Assembly (NCBI RefSeq): GCF_000005825.2
Contig: NC_013792.1
Span: 124,001-188,000 of the forward strand
Length of the DNA stretch: 64,000 bases
Direction: 5' to 3'
DNA from: Alkalihalophilus pseudofirmus OF4
GTDB lineage: Bacteria; Bacillota; Bacilli; Bacillales; Bacillaceae_D
Positions 45,017 through 53,458 of the stretch are shown piece after piece (within the stretch, counting starts at the first letter, position 1; each line of letters starts with the position of its first letter). The notes under the pieces are model-generated. The model searched no databases. It was not told the origin of the DNA and saw nothing but the letters and a program-made list of their open reading frames with translations. The translations under genes and the position numbers were made by a program.

Positions 45017-45391
45017 CTACCAAACTTGGTTAATGTTTTCTAAAGTAACTGCTCGACGTTGTTTTGTTAATAAGTTTACTTCTATCGGAAGTTTACGATT
45101 CTTTAGCAGATCATCAAGCCCTTTACCATCATTGGCATTCCAAGTCCAAAGGTAAGTGGGAATCCCAGCAGCTTTACTTTGTTTGGCAAAATCAATCACA
45201 TGATCAAATACTTGTTGATTCTTACCATCCACAGAGTCCTCTTTCGAAAGAGCGTCGGTATCGTAAGCAATAATGTGCTTTTTAGTACCAAACCTTACCA
45301 ACATAGGCAACACATCTTTAAAATATAATGCATCCCTAGTCCTTCCAATGTAATTGGTTAGGATTTCGGGGTAGCATTTACCCATTTCGGG
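45017..45391 (-). CDS. Plasmid primase, exon 2 (Toprim C-terminal part)
   Basis: In-frame splicing to 48132-49178 would give GVPGVGN-PEMGKCYPEILTN. Holds IIAYDTDALSKE (Toprim acidic DxD-like site) and DGKGLDDLL. Ends NINQVW. Translation could also begin at the internal ATG (45385) without a clear Shine-Dalgarno. The exact intron 3' boundary is uncertain: conserved spacing predicts exon 2 from 45389, which would shift the frame; 45391 keeps it. Confidence 0.7.
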   Translation of the reverse strand, partial: PEMGKCYPEILTNYIGRTRDALYFKDVLPMLVRFGTKKHIIAYDTDALSKEDSVDGKNQQVFDHVIDFAKQSKAAGIPTYLWTWNANDGKGLDDLLKNRKLPIEVNLLTKQRRAVTLENINQVW

Positions 45392-48131
45392 TGCGATAGG
45401 TGATGTTCATCTTTTATCCTATTGAGACAGTCAGATTACTTATTTTCCCCCGCTTCACACCGTACGTGAGAGTTTCCCCTCATACGGCGTTCCATCGGAC
45501 ATTTCATTAGTTACAACTAACCTAGAGCTTTCCTAAATTTTATTATTTTCTTTTGTATTTTATCTGATAGATAACTTATATCTGACGTTCTTGCAGTCAC
45601 TTTCTTATGGCATTTCATATGAAGTGACGCGAGATTTCTTACCTTATTTACCTCGTTTAGAGGTAATTTTGGATTAATGTGATGAACTTCTAGTTCAAAT
45701 AGGCTCACGCTGTCCCCGCATATTTTACATTTCCCTTTATCTCTGTTATATGTGTATGGCCTGTTCATATAATATTCGAAGTTGTAGAAAGTGCCTTGTT
45801 TTCTGCCTGTTCCTATCGCTTCAGATAGTCTCTCGGAGAAAAAGCCATCCATTCTATCCATTGGTTTACGCTTATTCAATCTCTTGAAGTAGAGCATTCG
45901 ACCTTCCGGTGTGTATGGAGTTTCTTTCTGGGATTTTATTTGCGGTTGTTTAAAATTACTGAAATATAAATCTGTTAATCCGATTTTAACTTCGTCAATT
46001 TCGATAGTTGGAATGGTTAGTTTGTACTTCTCGTGTACACTCATTAGATTGTTTGTTTCGTTTGCCGGAGTCCATGTTGCTCCGAATCTACTAAGTGTGT
46101 ACATTCCAGTTTTTCTTAAGTTATTGGCGTATTTTTCAAGGGATTTAGAGATACGGCTTGCGATCTCGTAATATTGAATTACACCTCTAATTTGAGAATT
46201 TACCTTATTGATAGAGTGAGTTATTTCCCGTTTACCATCAGTGTGTGTTCTCTTAATGGCTTTTAGGTTTTTTCGGATTGTTTGGATTTTTATTTCAAGC
46301 CTTTTAGGGTCAGGTTCAGTTCTTGTTACCCATCCATTCTTACCTTTTCCATTCTTGACTTGTTTGAAATGGAAACCTACAAATTTAATCGCCTTTTTCT
46401 TTATGTTTGTTATCAAGGTTTTTTCCTCTGAGAGTTCAAGTTTTAATTGCTCTTTCAGATGTTTGGCGATACGTTGTTTCCATTTGATAGCATTCGCTTT
46501 TGAATTCGTTATAAGAACCCAATCGTCTGCATATCTAACAAAGTGAGCTGGTTTTAGGTTGCTTGCATTTTTGAGAGCTCTGTATTTTCCATCTAATCTT
46601 GAATATTCATGTTTGGTTTCTTTATTTTCCCATTCTCTAGTAATCCAATGGTCTAATGAATCCAAATACGCGTTTGCAAGAAGCGGTGATATGATACCAC
46701 CTTGTGGTGTTCCAACAGTAGTCTGCTCTGCTTCTCCCAATACCCCACATTGAAGCATTGCTTTAATTATCATTAGGACTCTCCGATCTCTGATACCCAT
46801 ACTGTAGAGTTTCTTTATTAAGATGGTGTGGTTGACATTATCAAAGAATTTCTTAATGTCTCCTTCGACCACCCAGCAGTAGTTGGTGTCGTAAGCGGTG
46901 TTAGTAACCTTAGATAGTGCATGTTCAGCACTTCTGTAGGGTCGAAATCCATATGAGTGACTAAAAAACTGGGCTTCTAAAATGGGTTCGATAATCATTC
47001 TGATACATTCCTGGATAATTCTATCGATTATCGCGGGTATACCTAAAGGTCGCTTATCTTTGCTAACTTGTTTGTCAATATGGACTCTTCTGAGTAATTT
47101 TGGATTGTACGCAAGAAAGCATTTGCGAACTCTACTTATTACTGATTCATAACCATCCTGTAAGATGTCATCAATAGTTTCTCCATCTGTTCCTTTTGTA
47201 TTGCTACCCTTATTAGCTTTGATTTTGTGTATTGCGGTTAAAATGACTTCGTCGGATTGTATTATTTCTAGTAATCCTTTAAAACATGGGTGTTTTTTTG
47301 AGTCTTTGTATTCTTTGCTAATAAGGTATAACTTGTCCAAAAGTTTATTTAATTCAGATTCTGTTTTAGGAATGTCAAGTTTTTGGACCATTGGCGTCAC
47401 CCCCTTATTGGAGTTTGCCATTTGGCTTTAGTCAGTTATGCACAACGGCTTCCTTAACGCTAGGTCGTGTCTGTAACTAATTACTATCCCGACTATGCCC
47501 CTTCGCTCCACAGGAATTACCCTGTCTCTACACTACTACGGGCTGCTGCCACTCAGATTAGAAGGTCATTTCCTACCTTCGAGAGTCATTGAGTTTCACC
47601 ACCATTAACATCCTCTACTGAGCTTCAGTTGTTCCTCATATCTTAGCCTTACATAATGCCTTAGCCGCCTCTTTAACCCGTCAACCGCTCTTTTTCCCTT
47701 GATTGGGGGGAGCAGAGCAAATGGCTTTTACTAGCCAAATACAGTTTTGATAGGAAACAGTATCATTACTGCGATTGAGATCTCCAATGGAGACGCAATA
47801 TCTTGATTTTGATATAACGGCGTTATCGAGTTTTTATGTCGAGGTTTCGTCGGTCCTTATGGACATCCTAGGCATAGCATTTTTATGGCCCCAGACTACT
47901 TCGCTAACCACTTCTCAGGTCTACTTTTCGCCAACTTTACCGAGCTTCGTACCATTAACTGGTGAAAGTTAATCGCACGTCGGATTCTTAGGGTTTTTAG
48001 ACTGCCAATCTTCAGTCCGAACGACCACTTCCAGTCGTTCTTATCAGATATAAAGTTAGACAATGGTATAACCAATGTCCCTTGCTTTTATTAAGTATTT
48101 CTACTCAACTTTGTGCAAGAACAACTCACAC
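45392..48131 (-). mobile_element. Group II intron 3, inside the primase Toprim domain
   Basis: About 2,740 bases. 5' end GTGTGAGTTG; domain V near 45456-45496 (CCGTATGAGGGGAAACTCT with CGTACGG), then GCGGGGGAAAA and the CCTATCGCAC 3' region shared with introns 1 and 2. The 3' boundary is uncertain by one or two bases. Insertion directly after GVPGVGN. Confidence 0.78.
45517..47391 (-). CDS. ltrA: Group II intron reverse transcriptase/maturase with HNH domain (intron 3)
   Basis: 624 aa from ATG at 47391, with AAGGGGGTG upstream (ten codons shorter than the longest frame). RT blocks TVGTPQGGIISPLLANAYL and RYADDWVLI (YADD near 287); maturase region; HNH with CKIC, EVHHINPKLP and HMKCHKK. Catalytic residues intact. 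Closest in layout to the intron 1 protein. Confidence 0.92.
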   Translation of the reverse strand: MVQKLDIPKTESELNKLLDKLYLISKEYKDSKKHPCFKGLLEIIQSDEVILTAIHKIKANKGSNTKGTDGETIDDILQDGYESVISRVRKCFLAYNPKLLRRVHIDKQVSKDKRPLGIPAIIDRIIQECIRMIIEPILEAQFFSHSYGFRPYRSAEHALSKVTNTAYDTNYCWVVEGDIKKFFDNVNHTILIKKLYSMGIRDRRVLMIIKAMLQCGVLGEAEQTTVGTPQGGIISPLLANAYLDSLDHWITREWENKETKHEYSRLDGKYRALKNASNLKPAHFVRYADDWVLITNSKANAIKWKQRIAKHLKEQLKLELSEEKTLITNIKKKAIKFVGFHFKQVKNGKGKNGWVTRTEPDPKRLEIKIQTIRKNLKAIKRTHTDGKREITHSINKVNSQIRGVIQYYEIASRISKSLEKYANNLRKTGMYTLSRFGATWTPANETNNLMSVHEKYKLTIPTIEIDEVKIGLTDLYFSNFKQPQIKSQKETPYTPEGRMLYFKRLNKRKPMDRMDGFFSERLSEAIGTGRKQGTFYNFEYYMNRPYTYNRDKGKCKICGDSVSLFELEVHHINPKLPLNEVNKVRNLASLHMKCHKKVTARTSDISYLSDKIQKKIIKFRKALG

Positions 48132-49178
48132 ATTACCTACACCTGGTACACCATCAACTAATGTCTGAAGTATATTAGCAGAGAGTTGAGACTTGTGTTC
48201 CCCTTCTGTACTAATTACAGTATCTGTAGAAAAGTAATCTTGGATGGAGTCACCAACATGCCAATTCTGTACAACATTGGTTGGCACAGTTATGTTTAAA
48301 GGCGCACCGGAAGAAGCTCCATATCTTCGCAATAGATATACTTCGCATGAAGTATCATCTGAATTGTCATAAGAACTAAACCAAATATATTTTGGCTTTC
48401 CTGCATCCCTGCGAATCCTCATTCGATACCACTGTCCAATTTCATTACGTACTGGAATAAAGTAGCCATCTGTAGCATTAATCGACCATTCCCATACTAG
48501 TCCTTCAGCTGATTTACTTGCTCTTTGCGAAAAACCTGGAATATGTTTCAGATCGAATCCTTGTTGATGGAGAGATTGAAGAATATCTTGTAATTCTTCT
48601 TTATTAGGAACACTTCTTAATCCAAACAATTTGATCTCTTCATTGGAATACCCACGACTCTTCCATTCTTCATAATGATGCGCCCTAATAGGACATAATG
48701 AAAGAAAGGACCGGTATAGACGGTCACATTCCCCATCGTCTCTAGGCTCTGTTTCCTTTGGTTTATAAACCTTTGTACGCTTAACGGGAGCAATGGTAGC
48801 TTTTTCAGAGCTTCCATCTGTGTATTTCAATGATATGCCCATTAGAGCAGCAACACCTTTTACACTACTTAAGAAATGCTTTTTGGGATCGTACTCACCG
48901 TTCTCTGTCCAACTGTAATATGCAATAGAACTGTTTCCCCCACATCCGCAGCCTCCACCTCCAAAGCACTTAAAGATATTTTTGTAAGGCTCAATATAGG
49001 TGTCAGGTGTCCGCTCAGATCCATGATTAGGGCTGGGGCAAAAAATTGCGTATTGTTTACCTGATCGCCTAGGACTGTGACCAAGTTGTTCAGAAATATC
49101 CAATATAGATACATCTAAAACTTCTTGAATAGTCTCCTGGCTAATCCTTTTAAATGGTTTTTTTGTTTCTGCTGTCAT
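48132..49178 (-). CDS. Plasmid primase, exon 1 (zinc finger and Toprim N-terminal part)
   Basis: 349 codons, ATG at 49178 (AAAGGAG upstream). A CHC2-like zinc module is formed by FCPSPNHG and FKCFGGGGCGCGG (about 46-82), with an unusual Gly/Cys-rich second half. The central region has no family call; the Toprim-type block VISTEGEHKSQLSA (about 320) carries the catalytic Glu, and the exon ends GVPGVGN. Primes replication on the plasmid fork. Unspliced translation adds one Val and stops. Controlled by leader 12; ssb and radC follow. Confidence 0.78.
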
Positions 49179-49204
49179 AACAGAAATCTCCTTTCGTCAT
49201 TGTA

Positions 49205-49363
49205 TTTTGAGCATAAAAAAAACACCCATCCCAATGACCAATCACATACTCAAATAAGAGTTGTAGATTAGGCACTCGGATGAGTGTTTGTAATAAGGAA
49301 GTCCTATACCGCATGGTTTAGGTGAAAATAAAAAGGAAATAAAAGAACTATAGGTGAATTATA
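49205..49363 (-). promoter_or_regulatory. Leader 12: extended -10 promoter, ATGC hairpin, terminator before primase
   Basis: Minus strand: TGTTATAAT (-10 at 49358-49363); hairpin CCTAAACC-ATGC-GGTATAGG (49303-49322) with an internal A/A mismatch; terminator 49215-49290 (AAACACTCATCCGAGTG... with CATTGGGATGGGTGTTT, eight T). Confidence 0.8.
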
Positions 49364-49369
49364 ACATAT

Positions 49370-49850
49370 CTTTCTATTAATTGTGTAGCAATTAAATATA
49401 ACGAAAAAAGAGAGAATACTTAATAAATATATATAGAAGAAATACGTTTAAAACCTAAAAGCGTTTAAGAAGACTTCGTTTAAGAGATTCATTTTTTCTT
49501 AATAGATTAACGTTAAGAGCTATTATTATAAGATAAAACCCTAAGAGTACCCTCGATTGGAAACGCTTCATATATTATGTAATCCCAAACCAGATTAAAG
49601 CTAAATATTATAATTCCGAAAGGATTTTGAACTGTTTATTTTAGTGGTAATCTCATGCTAAATAAAGGTAATGTTATCAACAGTTTTACGCACTTGTACA
49701 CGGAACTAACATTATCCACATTTTTCTTTTTGGTTTTTTAATATTTATGAGAATCGATCTCTACCATAAGCATGGTTTTATATATCCTAAAGTTTGTTTT
49801 TAAAAATTACAGCCATGACAAAAAGCCCTCTTTCTTCCATTTTTTTGAAA
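49370..49850. other. AT-rich non-coding region with DnaA boxes (candidate origin segment)
   Basis: No gene. Contains TTATCAACA (49674-49682) and a consensus DnaA box TTATCCACA (49712-49720), 38 bases apart, in very AT-rich sequence downstream of the rep-like gene at 49856. Fits a host DnaA-assisted unwinding site; function is inference. Confidence 0.55.
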
Positions 49851-49855
49851 GAGAG

Positions 49856-51295
49856 CTAAGAAAAGGATGGACTTTCCCATATTTTCACTATGAATTCATC
49901 GGCATGATAGGAAAGCTGATATCTTGGCTGCATTTTGTCCTCTTCTTTAGCCGTTTTAATCACCGCAAGCAACCAGTCATAACATTCTTTAAGTGAGAAC
50001 TCGCCTTGCGCATAAAAGAATTCAGCTTTACGTACAAGAGCTTTGAAGGAGTTAGGCTTTATTCTCTCCTGGTATGCTCGTTGTACGATCACTCCCATCT
50101 CTTTTTCCTTGCCTAAAGGTCCATAGGTAATATAGTCATCAATATAGACTTCATCAATCCTTGTTCCATAATCTTTTAAGGCCTTTCTTGCTTTGCTAAA
50201 TGCTTTCCTCATATCCTTGAGGTTGATCACTCTTGATAAGTTAACCGCAAAATGATGGAAAGCCTCTTCGCGTTTTATAGGATCGTTATCCTCAGTGACA
50301 TATTGGTCAAAGTCATATTCGTAGGCTAAATCTATAATGTTCCGTTCTGATTCTCTACGAGTTTGCTTTTTGATAAAATCTGGTATTGAAGGGTATTGCC
50401 CTGTTGTTTTTATGTAATGAGCTAATTCACGAATCATATTACGAATGACTCGATTGCCTATACGTTTAAAGAGGTGAATAAATGCTCCAATCTCACCAGC
50501 TAGCTCCCCGATACCCTTAGCATCAAGTAACCTTTTAATAAAACCTACTTTTCTCGGGTATCTAATGGTGGGTTCTAGCGGATCACGCAAATGGGCTCCT
50601 GTCATTTTACAATGGTAATCTTCATGAACACAGCAGACCGCTTGGTGGTAAACACCCTTCTCTTTTTGTATATATCCATAAGTAAAGAAACCGGCCTCGA
50701 TTAATTCATCCATTGAAGATTGGATTTGCACAGGCAAGGACTTTCTTAAACGTGTATATAAACCCTTTTTTCCTTTTAAAGTCATATGAATGATTTGCTG
50801 TTTATTTTCTTGACGCATAGCAACCAAGAAAAAGAGCTTACGCGCACTTAGAGTCAACTTTTGAAAAGCTTGACCGAAAACAAGTTGGTGGATGGTCGCA
50901 AAACGTTCAGGCTTGCCGTCTTCTTTTAGGAAGTGTTGTAAAGTATAGCTATACAAATCTCGGTCTTCACAATAACTCTCTTTAACTAACCCTTTTTCAA
51001 TGAATCTTTGAAAAGCATCGTAAAACTGCGATGCAGAAGATGGGTTTGTAAAATATGCTTTGTAACGAGTATAGATTTGATTTCGATTGGTATAACGAAT
51101 TACTCCATTCGTGTTACAAATTTTATGCAAAATGATCATCAAGTCAATCTCTGTAGGTGTCACTCTCCCAATTGCTTCCATATCCTCTAAATGTAAGCCG
51201 AAGGCATGTTGAAAAAATGGAAAGCTTATACGAATAGGTGTCTGCAACGATGTCATTGCTTGATTCGTTTGATCGGCTACCTTAGATTGGCTCAT
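49856..51295 (-). CDS. Rep-like protein with antisense-RNA-controlled leader
   Basis: 479 aa, ATG at 51295 with AAAGGAGGTG upstream. N-terminal half looks like tandem winged-helix modules (TPTEIDLMIILHKICNTNGV and LTLSARKLFFLVAMRQE), as in many plasmid initiators and RepN-type proteins. The C-terminal half is helical and basic. No catalytic motif and no named family recognised. Evidence for a replication role is positional: a 345-base leader covered by a predicted countertranscript, promoter next to the iterons, DnaA boxes downstream. An alternative is a second plasmid maintenance protein. Confidence 0.6.
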   Translation of the reverse strand: MSQSKVADQTNQAMTSLQTPIRISFPFFQHAFGLHLEDMEAIGRVTPTEIDLMIILHKICNTNGVIRYTNRNQIYTRYKAYFTNPSSASQFYDAFQRFIEKGLVKESYCEDRDLYSYTLQHFLKEDGKPERFATIHQLVFGQAFQKLTLSARKLFFLVAMRQENKQQIIHMTLKGKKGLYTRLRKSLPVQIQSSMDELIEAGFFTYGYIQKEKGVYHQAVCCVHEDYHCKMTGAHLRDPLEPTIRYPRKVGFIKRLLDAKGIGELAGEIGAFIHLFKRIGNRVIRNMIRELAHYIKTTGQYPSIPDFIKKQTRRESERNIIDLAYEYDFDQYVTEDNDPIKREEAFHHFAVNLSRVINLKDMRKAFSKARKALKDYGTRIDEVYIDDYITYGPLGKEKEMGVIVQRAYQERIKPNSFKALVRKAEFFYAQGEFSLKECYDWLLAVIKTAKEEDKMQPRYQLSYHADEFIVKIWESPSFS

Positions 51296-51350
51296 TTAGT
51301 TCACCTCCTTTCTGGAATGAAAAATAGTAGTGGATTACCTAGTCGCACAC

Positions 51351-51379
51351 TTGAAAATGTATGAAAGGTTACGTATAAT
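51351..51379 (+). promoter_or_regulatory. Promoter of the predicted antisense RNA
   Basis: TTGAAA (51351-51356), 17-base spacer, TATAAT (51374-51379) on the plus strand, inside the leader of the minus-strand rep-like gene. Confidence 0.8.
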
Positions 51380-51385
51380 AAAAGT

Positions 51386-51579
51386 ATCTAAAAAAGACAA
51401 AACTAAAGACGACCTCGCAACCTATTTTTTTGCGAAGTGTTTGATAAGTATTTAGTTTTTTACGACTAAACATTCATCTTGTTGGATTGGCCGTCCGGAT
51501 GAATGAAACTATCTACAAATTGGCGTTTGTAGATTCTATTCTCACACTAGAGTTGATCCTTTGGATCGACTCTTTTTTC
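51386..51579 (+). ncRNA. Predicted antisense (countertranscribed) RNA to the rep-like leader
   Basis: About 194 bases from the start predicted by the TTGAAA/TATAAT promoter to the intrinsic terminator GAGTTGATCC-TTT-GGATCGACTCTTTTTT (51550-51579). Internal hairpins include TCTACAAA...TTTGTAGA and ATTCATC...GATGAAT. It is fully complementary to the 5' leader of the 479-aa rep-like gene, as in copy-number control by RNA-mediated attenuation. It contains no convincing reading frame. Confidence 0.72.
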
Positions 51580-51647
51580 TGTATCCAAAGCTGTTGGCGC
51601 AGCTTGAAAATCTATGAGATTGCATACTCTTTCCAATAATCTCTTTT

Positions 51648-51676
51648 ATTCTACACAAAAAGGATAGGCACCGCAA
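51648..51676 (-). promoter_or_regulatory. Promoter of the rep-like gene
   Basis: Minus strand TTGCGG (51671-51676), 17-base spacer, TAGAAT (51648-51653), 23 bases from the first iteron; iteron-bound protein could repress it. Confidence 0.7.
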
Positions 51677-51698
51677 TTGGATTGAATTTACATATAAA

Positions 51699-51863
51699 CG
51701 GAGTGCGATACCCCTGTTAGACGGAGTACAATACCCCTTTACGGAGTGCAGTACCCCTTTACGGAGTACAGTACCCCTGTTAGACGGAGTACAGTACCCC
51801 CTTTCGGAGTACAGTACCCCTGTTAGACGGAGTGCAGTACCCCCTTTCGGAGTACAGTACCCC
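51699..51863. repeat. Eight iterons, candidate replication origin
   Basis: Direct repeats of CGGAGTRCAGTACCCC beginning at 51699, 51722, 51742, 51762, 51785, 51805, 51828 and 51848. Spacing alternates between 20 and 23 bases, the longer ones having TGTTAGA as spacer. Copies 1 and 2 deviate (GCGATA, ACAATA). Each core contains GTAC-A-GTAC, a small palindrome. They lie between repA (stop at 51903) and the rep-like gene promoter. Confidence 0.92.
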
Positions 51864-51902
51864 TGATGAAAAATCCTAAAAACTTTTCGACATTTTTCTA
51901 CA

Positions 51903-52997
51903 TTAGGACTCTTTACTCAAAGTAATCCCTTGATCTAGCGCATTTATGAGCTCTTTTGTGGGTATTACCTCTACCATTTTGTAACTTCGATTTACTTTAA
52001 TGAAAGTATATTCTTCAATCAGGTCTTTGTTTTTTAGGTCGTCAAATGATTCTCTTAATTGCTTTAAGACCGCCTTCCTCTCTTTATTTTGTATATTGAG
52101 AGATTGAATAATTTTATCCAAATCAAGTGTTTTCGTCTCAGTCAAAAGTGAACTTAATAGTGGATATAGAAGCTTAGTGGTTAATGAACCTAGGTCATTG
52201 AATATTAAAGCATCTAAATCAATTCGGTTCCCAAGTTCCAAACCACTTTGCAGGTAATCATTAAAAACAATATCTGCACTATTAAGATCTCTGTTTATTT
52301 CAGCTGATTGGATTAAATTGTGCACTCTAGTTGTTATACTCTTCTTAAGTAATGGATCGTTATAATCCTCCATAACTATAGAGGTCGTAGAAAGCTTAAA
52401 AATACTGTCCCCTACTAATTTATAATTTCCACCTTCCAAGGCTAAATCTAGGACTTCACATAATTCGGCAAATTTCAGTGAGAACTTTTTGTTATGCCCT
52501 TTAACATCCCATAACTTTTGTAAACCGGCAAAAACTTTAAAGTCCATAGTAGTAAGGTCATTCTTACCATAATACTCGATTTTTCTATATCCTTTTCGAG
52601 ACTCTACAATTTCTCCATTCTTATTCTGCAGCTTAACTAAAGCTCTTGCTGACCGATTGGTGACTGAAAAGATAGGAGCTTCTGCATAGTTTCTTTCCAT
52701 TGGTAATCTCTTATTGATCTTCTTTCGTGCTTTTAAAGCTTCTTCTACTAATTGAATTTGAAATTCATTTACAGAAGAGGTCTCTTTCCGAGATAGCAAA
52801 AATAAAGTGTGCTGTAAGTTTGCCGTAGTTTGCCTTCTCAAAGAAGGAATATACTGTTGAATAATACCGTACTTAGCTGTAGGTGTTAGGTCGTCTTTAA
52901 AAGAAGCAGAAGCACGCGCTAAAATGGTTGCTATTGACTTTTTAATTGTCTCAGCCATTTGATCCTCCTTCAAAGGATTATCAATGTTTAATGCCAC
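51903..52997 (-). CDS. repA: RepA-type replication initiator (RPA/TrfA-like)
   Basis: 364 aa, ATG at 52997 with AGGAGGG upstream. Central region KIEYYGKNDLTTMDFKVFAG and LQKLWDVKGHNKKFSL matches the plasmid initiator RPA family, followed by a C-terminal domain with a second winged-helix-like region (about 270-350). It should bind the eight iterons that begin 40 bases beyond its stop codon and open the origin. Behind short leader 13. Two rep-type genes flank one iteron block, an unusual pair. Confidence 0.8.
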   Translation of the reverse strand: MALNIDNPLKEDQMAETIKKSIATILARASASFKDDLTPTAKYGIIQQYIPSLRRQTTANLQHTLFLLSRKETSSVNEFQIQLVEEALKARKKINKRLPMERNYAEAPIFSVTNRSARALVKLQNKNGEIVESRKGYRKIEYYGKNDLTTMDFKVFAGLQKLWDVKGHNKKFSLKFAELCEVLDLALEGGNYKLVGDSIFKLSTTSIVMEDYNDPLLKKSITTRVHNLIQSAEINRDLNSADIVFNDYLQSGLELGNRIDLDALIFNDLGSLTTKLLYPLLSSLLTETKTLDLDKIIQSLNIQNKERKAVLKQLRESFDDLKNKDLIEEYTFIKVNRSYKMVEVIPTKELINALDQGITLSKES

Positions 52998-53002
52998 AAG
53001 GT

Positions 53003-53075
53003 AGCCCTCCTAACCAATAAAAAAGGGCATACGGGTAGCCCGTATGCCCAGTGCTTCTGGAATTTAATCAGAATA
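53003..53075 (-). promoter_or_regulatory. Leader 13: AAGC hairpin touching the terminator before repA
   Basis: Minus strand: hairpin CCAG-AAGCA-CTGG (53048-53060), whose last bases are the first of the terminator GGGCATACGGG-CTA-CCCGTATGCCCTTTTTT (53007-53049). A TAATAT hexamer at about 53079 is a weak -10. Confidence 0.7.
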
Positions 53076-53152
53076 TTATCTTGAATCTATTATCTCAAAA
53101 GTATTGCTTAATAGTCAAGATACGATTAGTAAGGGCATGTGGCGAAAACATT

Positions 53153-53320
53153 CTATCCTTTTCTTTTTTCTAATAATAATTCAATCGCTTCGTCAAGAAG
53201 TTTCGACTTTGGAACCTTTGTCTCTTTATGCAATTGATCTAAACGATCGTATAGTTCTTTATCAATTGCATTGGAAAGAGGCTTACGGGTAGTTAATCCC
53301 CTCTTATTTTTCTCTGACAT
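53153..53320 (-). CDS. Ribbon-helix-helix regulator (55 aa)
   Basis: ATG at 53320, GGAAGG upstream, stop at 53153. After a basic arm (SEKNKRGLTTRKPLSNAID) comes the ribbon-helix-helix pattern: strand, KELYDRLDQLHKETKVPKSK, then a second helix LLDEAIELLLEKRKG. Such CopG/Arc-like proteins bind small palindromes as dimers. The divergent region to 53459 contains the perfect palindrome AACTACATGTAGTT, its likely operator. Located between repA and a plus-strand gene, so it may regulate copy number or the divergent unit. Confidence 0.8.
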   Translation of the reverse strand: MSEKNKRGLTTRKPLSNAIDKELYDRLDQLHKETKVPKSKLLDEAIELLLEKRKG

Positions 53321-53382
53321 AAAATGATACTTCCTTCCTTTACCCTTTGTTTTGTTTTGATTATAAATGAGGGCACGATAAC

Positions 53383-53411
53383 TTGCAACTACATGTAGTT
53401 TAATGTAGTAT
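53383..53411 (+). promoter_or_regulatory. Promoter with embedded palindromic operator
   Basis: TTGCAA (53383-53388), 17-base spacer, TAGTAT (53406-53411). The spacer holds most of the perfect 14-base palindrome AACTACATGTAGTT (53387-53400), and ATGTAGT recurs at 53403-53409. A repressor bound there would block the plus-strand promoter. Confidence 0.8.
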
Positions 53412-53458
53412 AAAGATAGAGTAAGAACACCAAAAACCTAAAGGGAGTCGATACGACT

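Noticed and set aside
51699-51863. Regular short repeats as a CRISPR array
   Set aside because: Spacers are only 4-7 bases and two types; position next to repA and sequence fit iterons.
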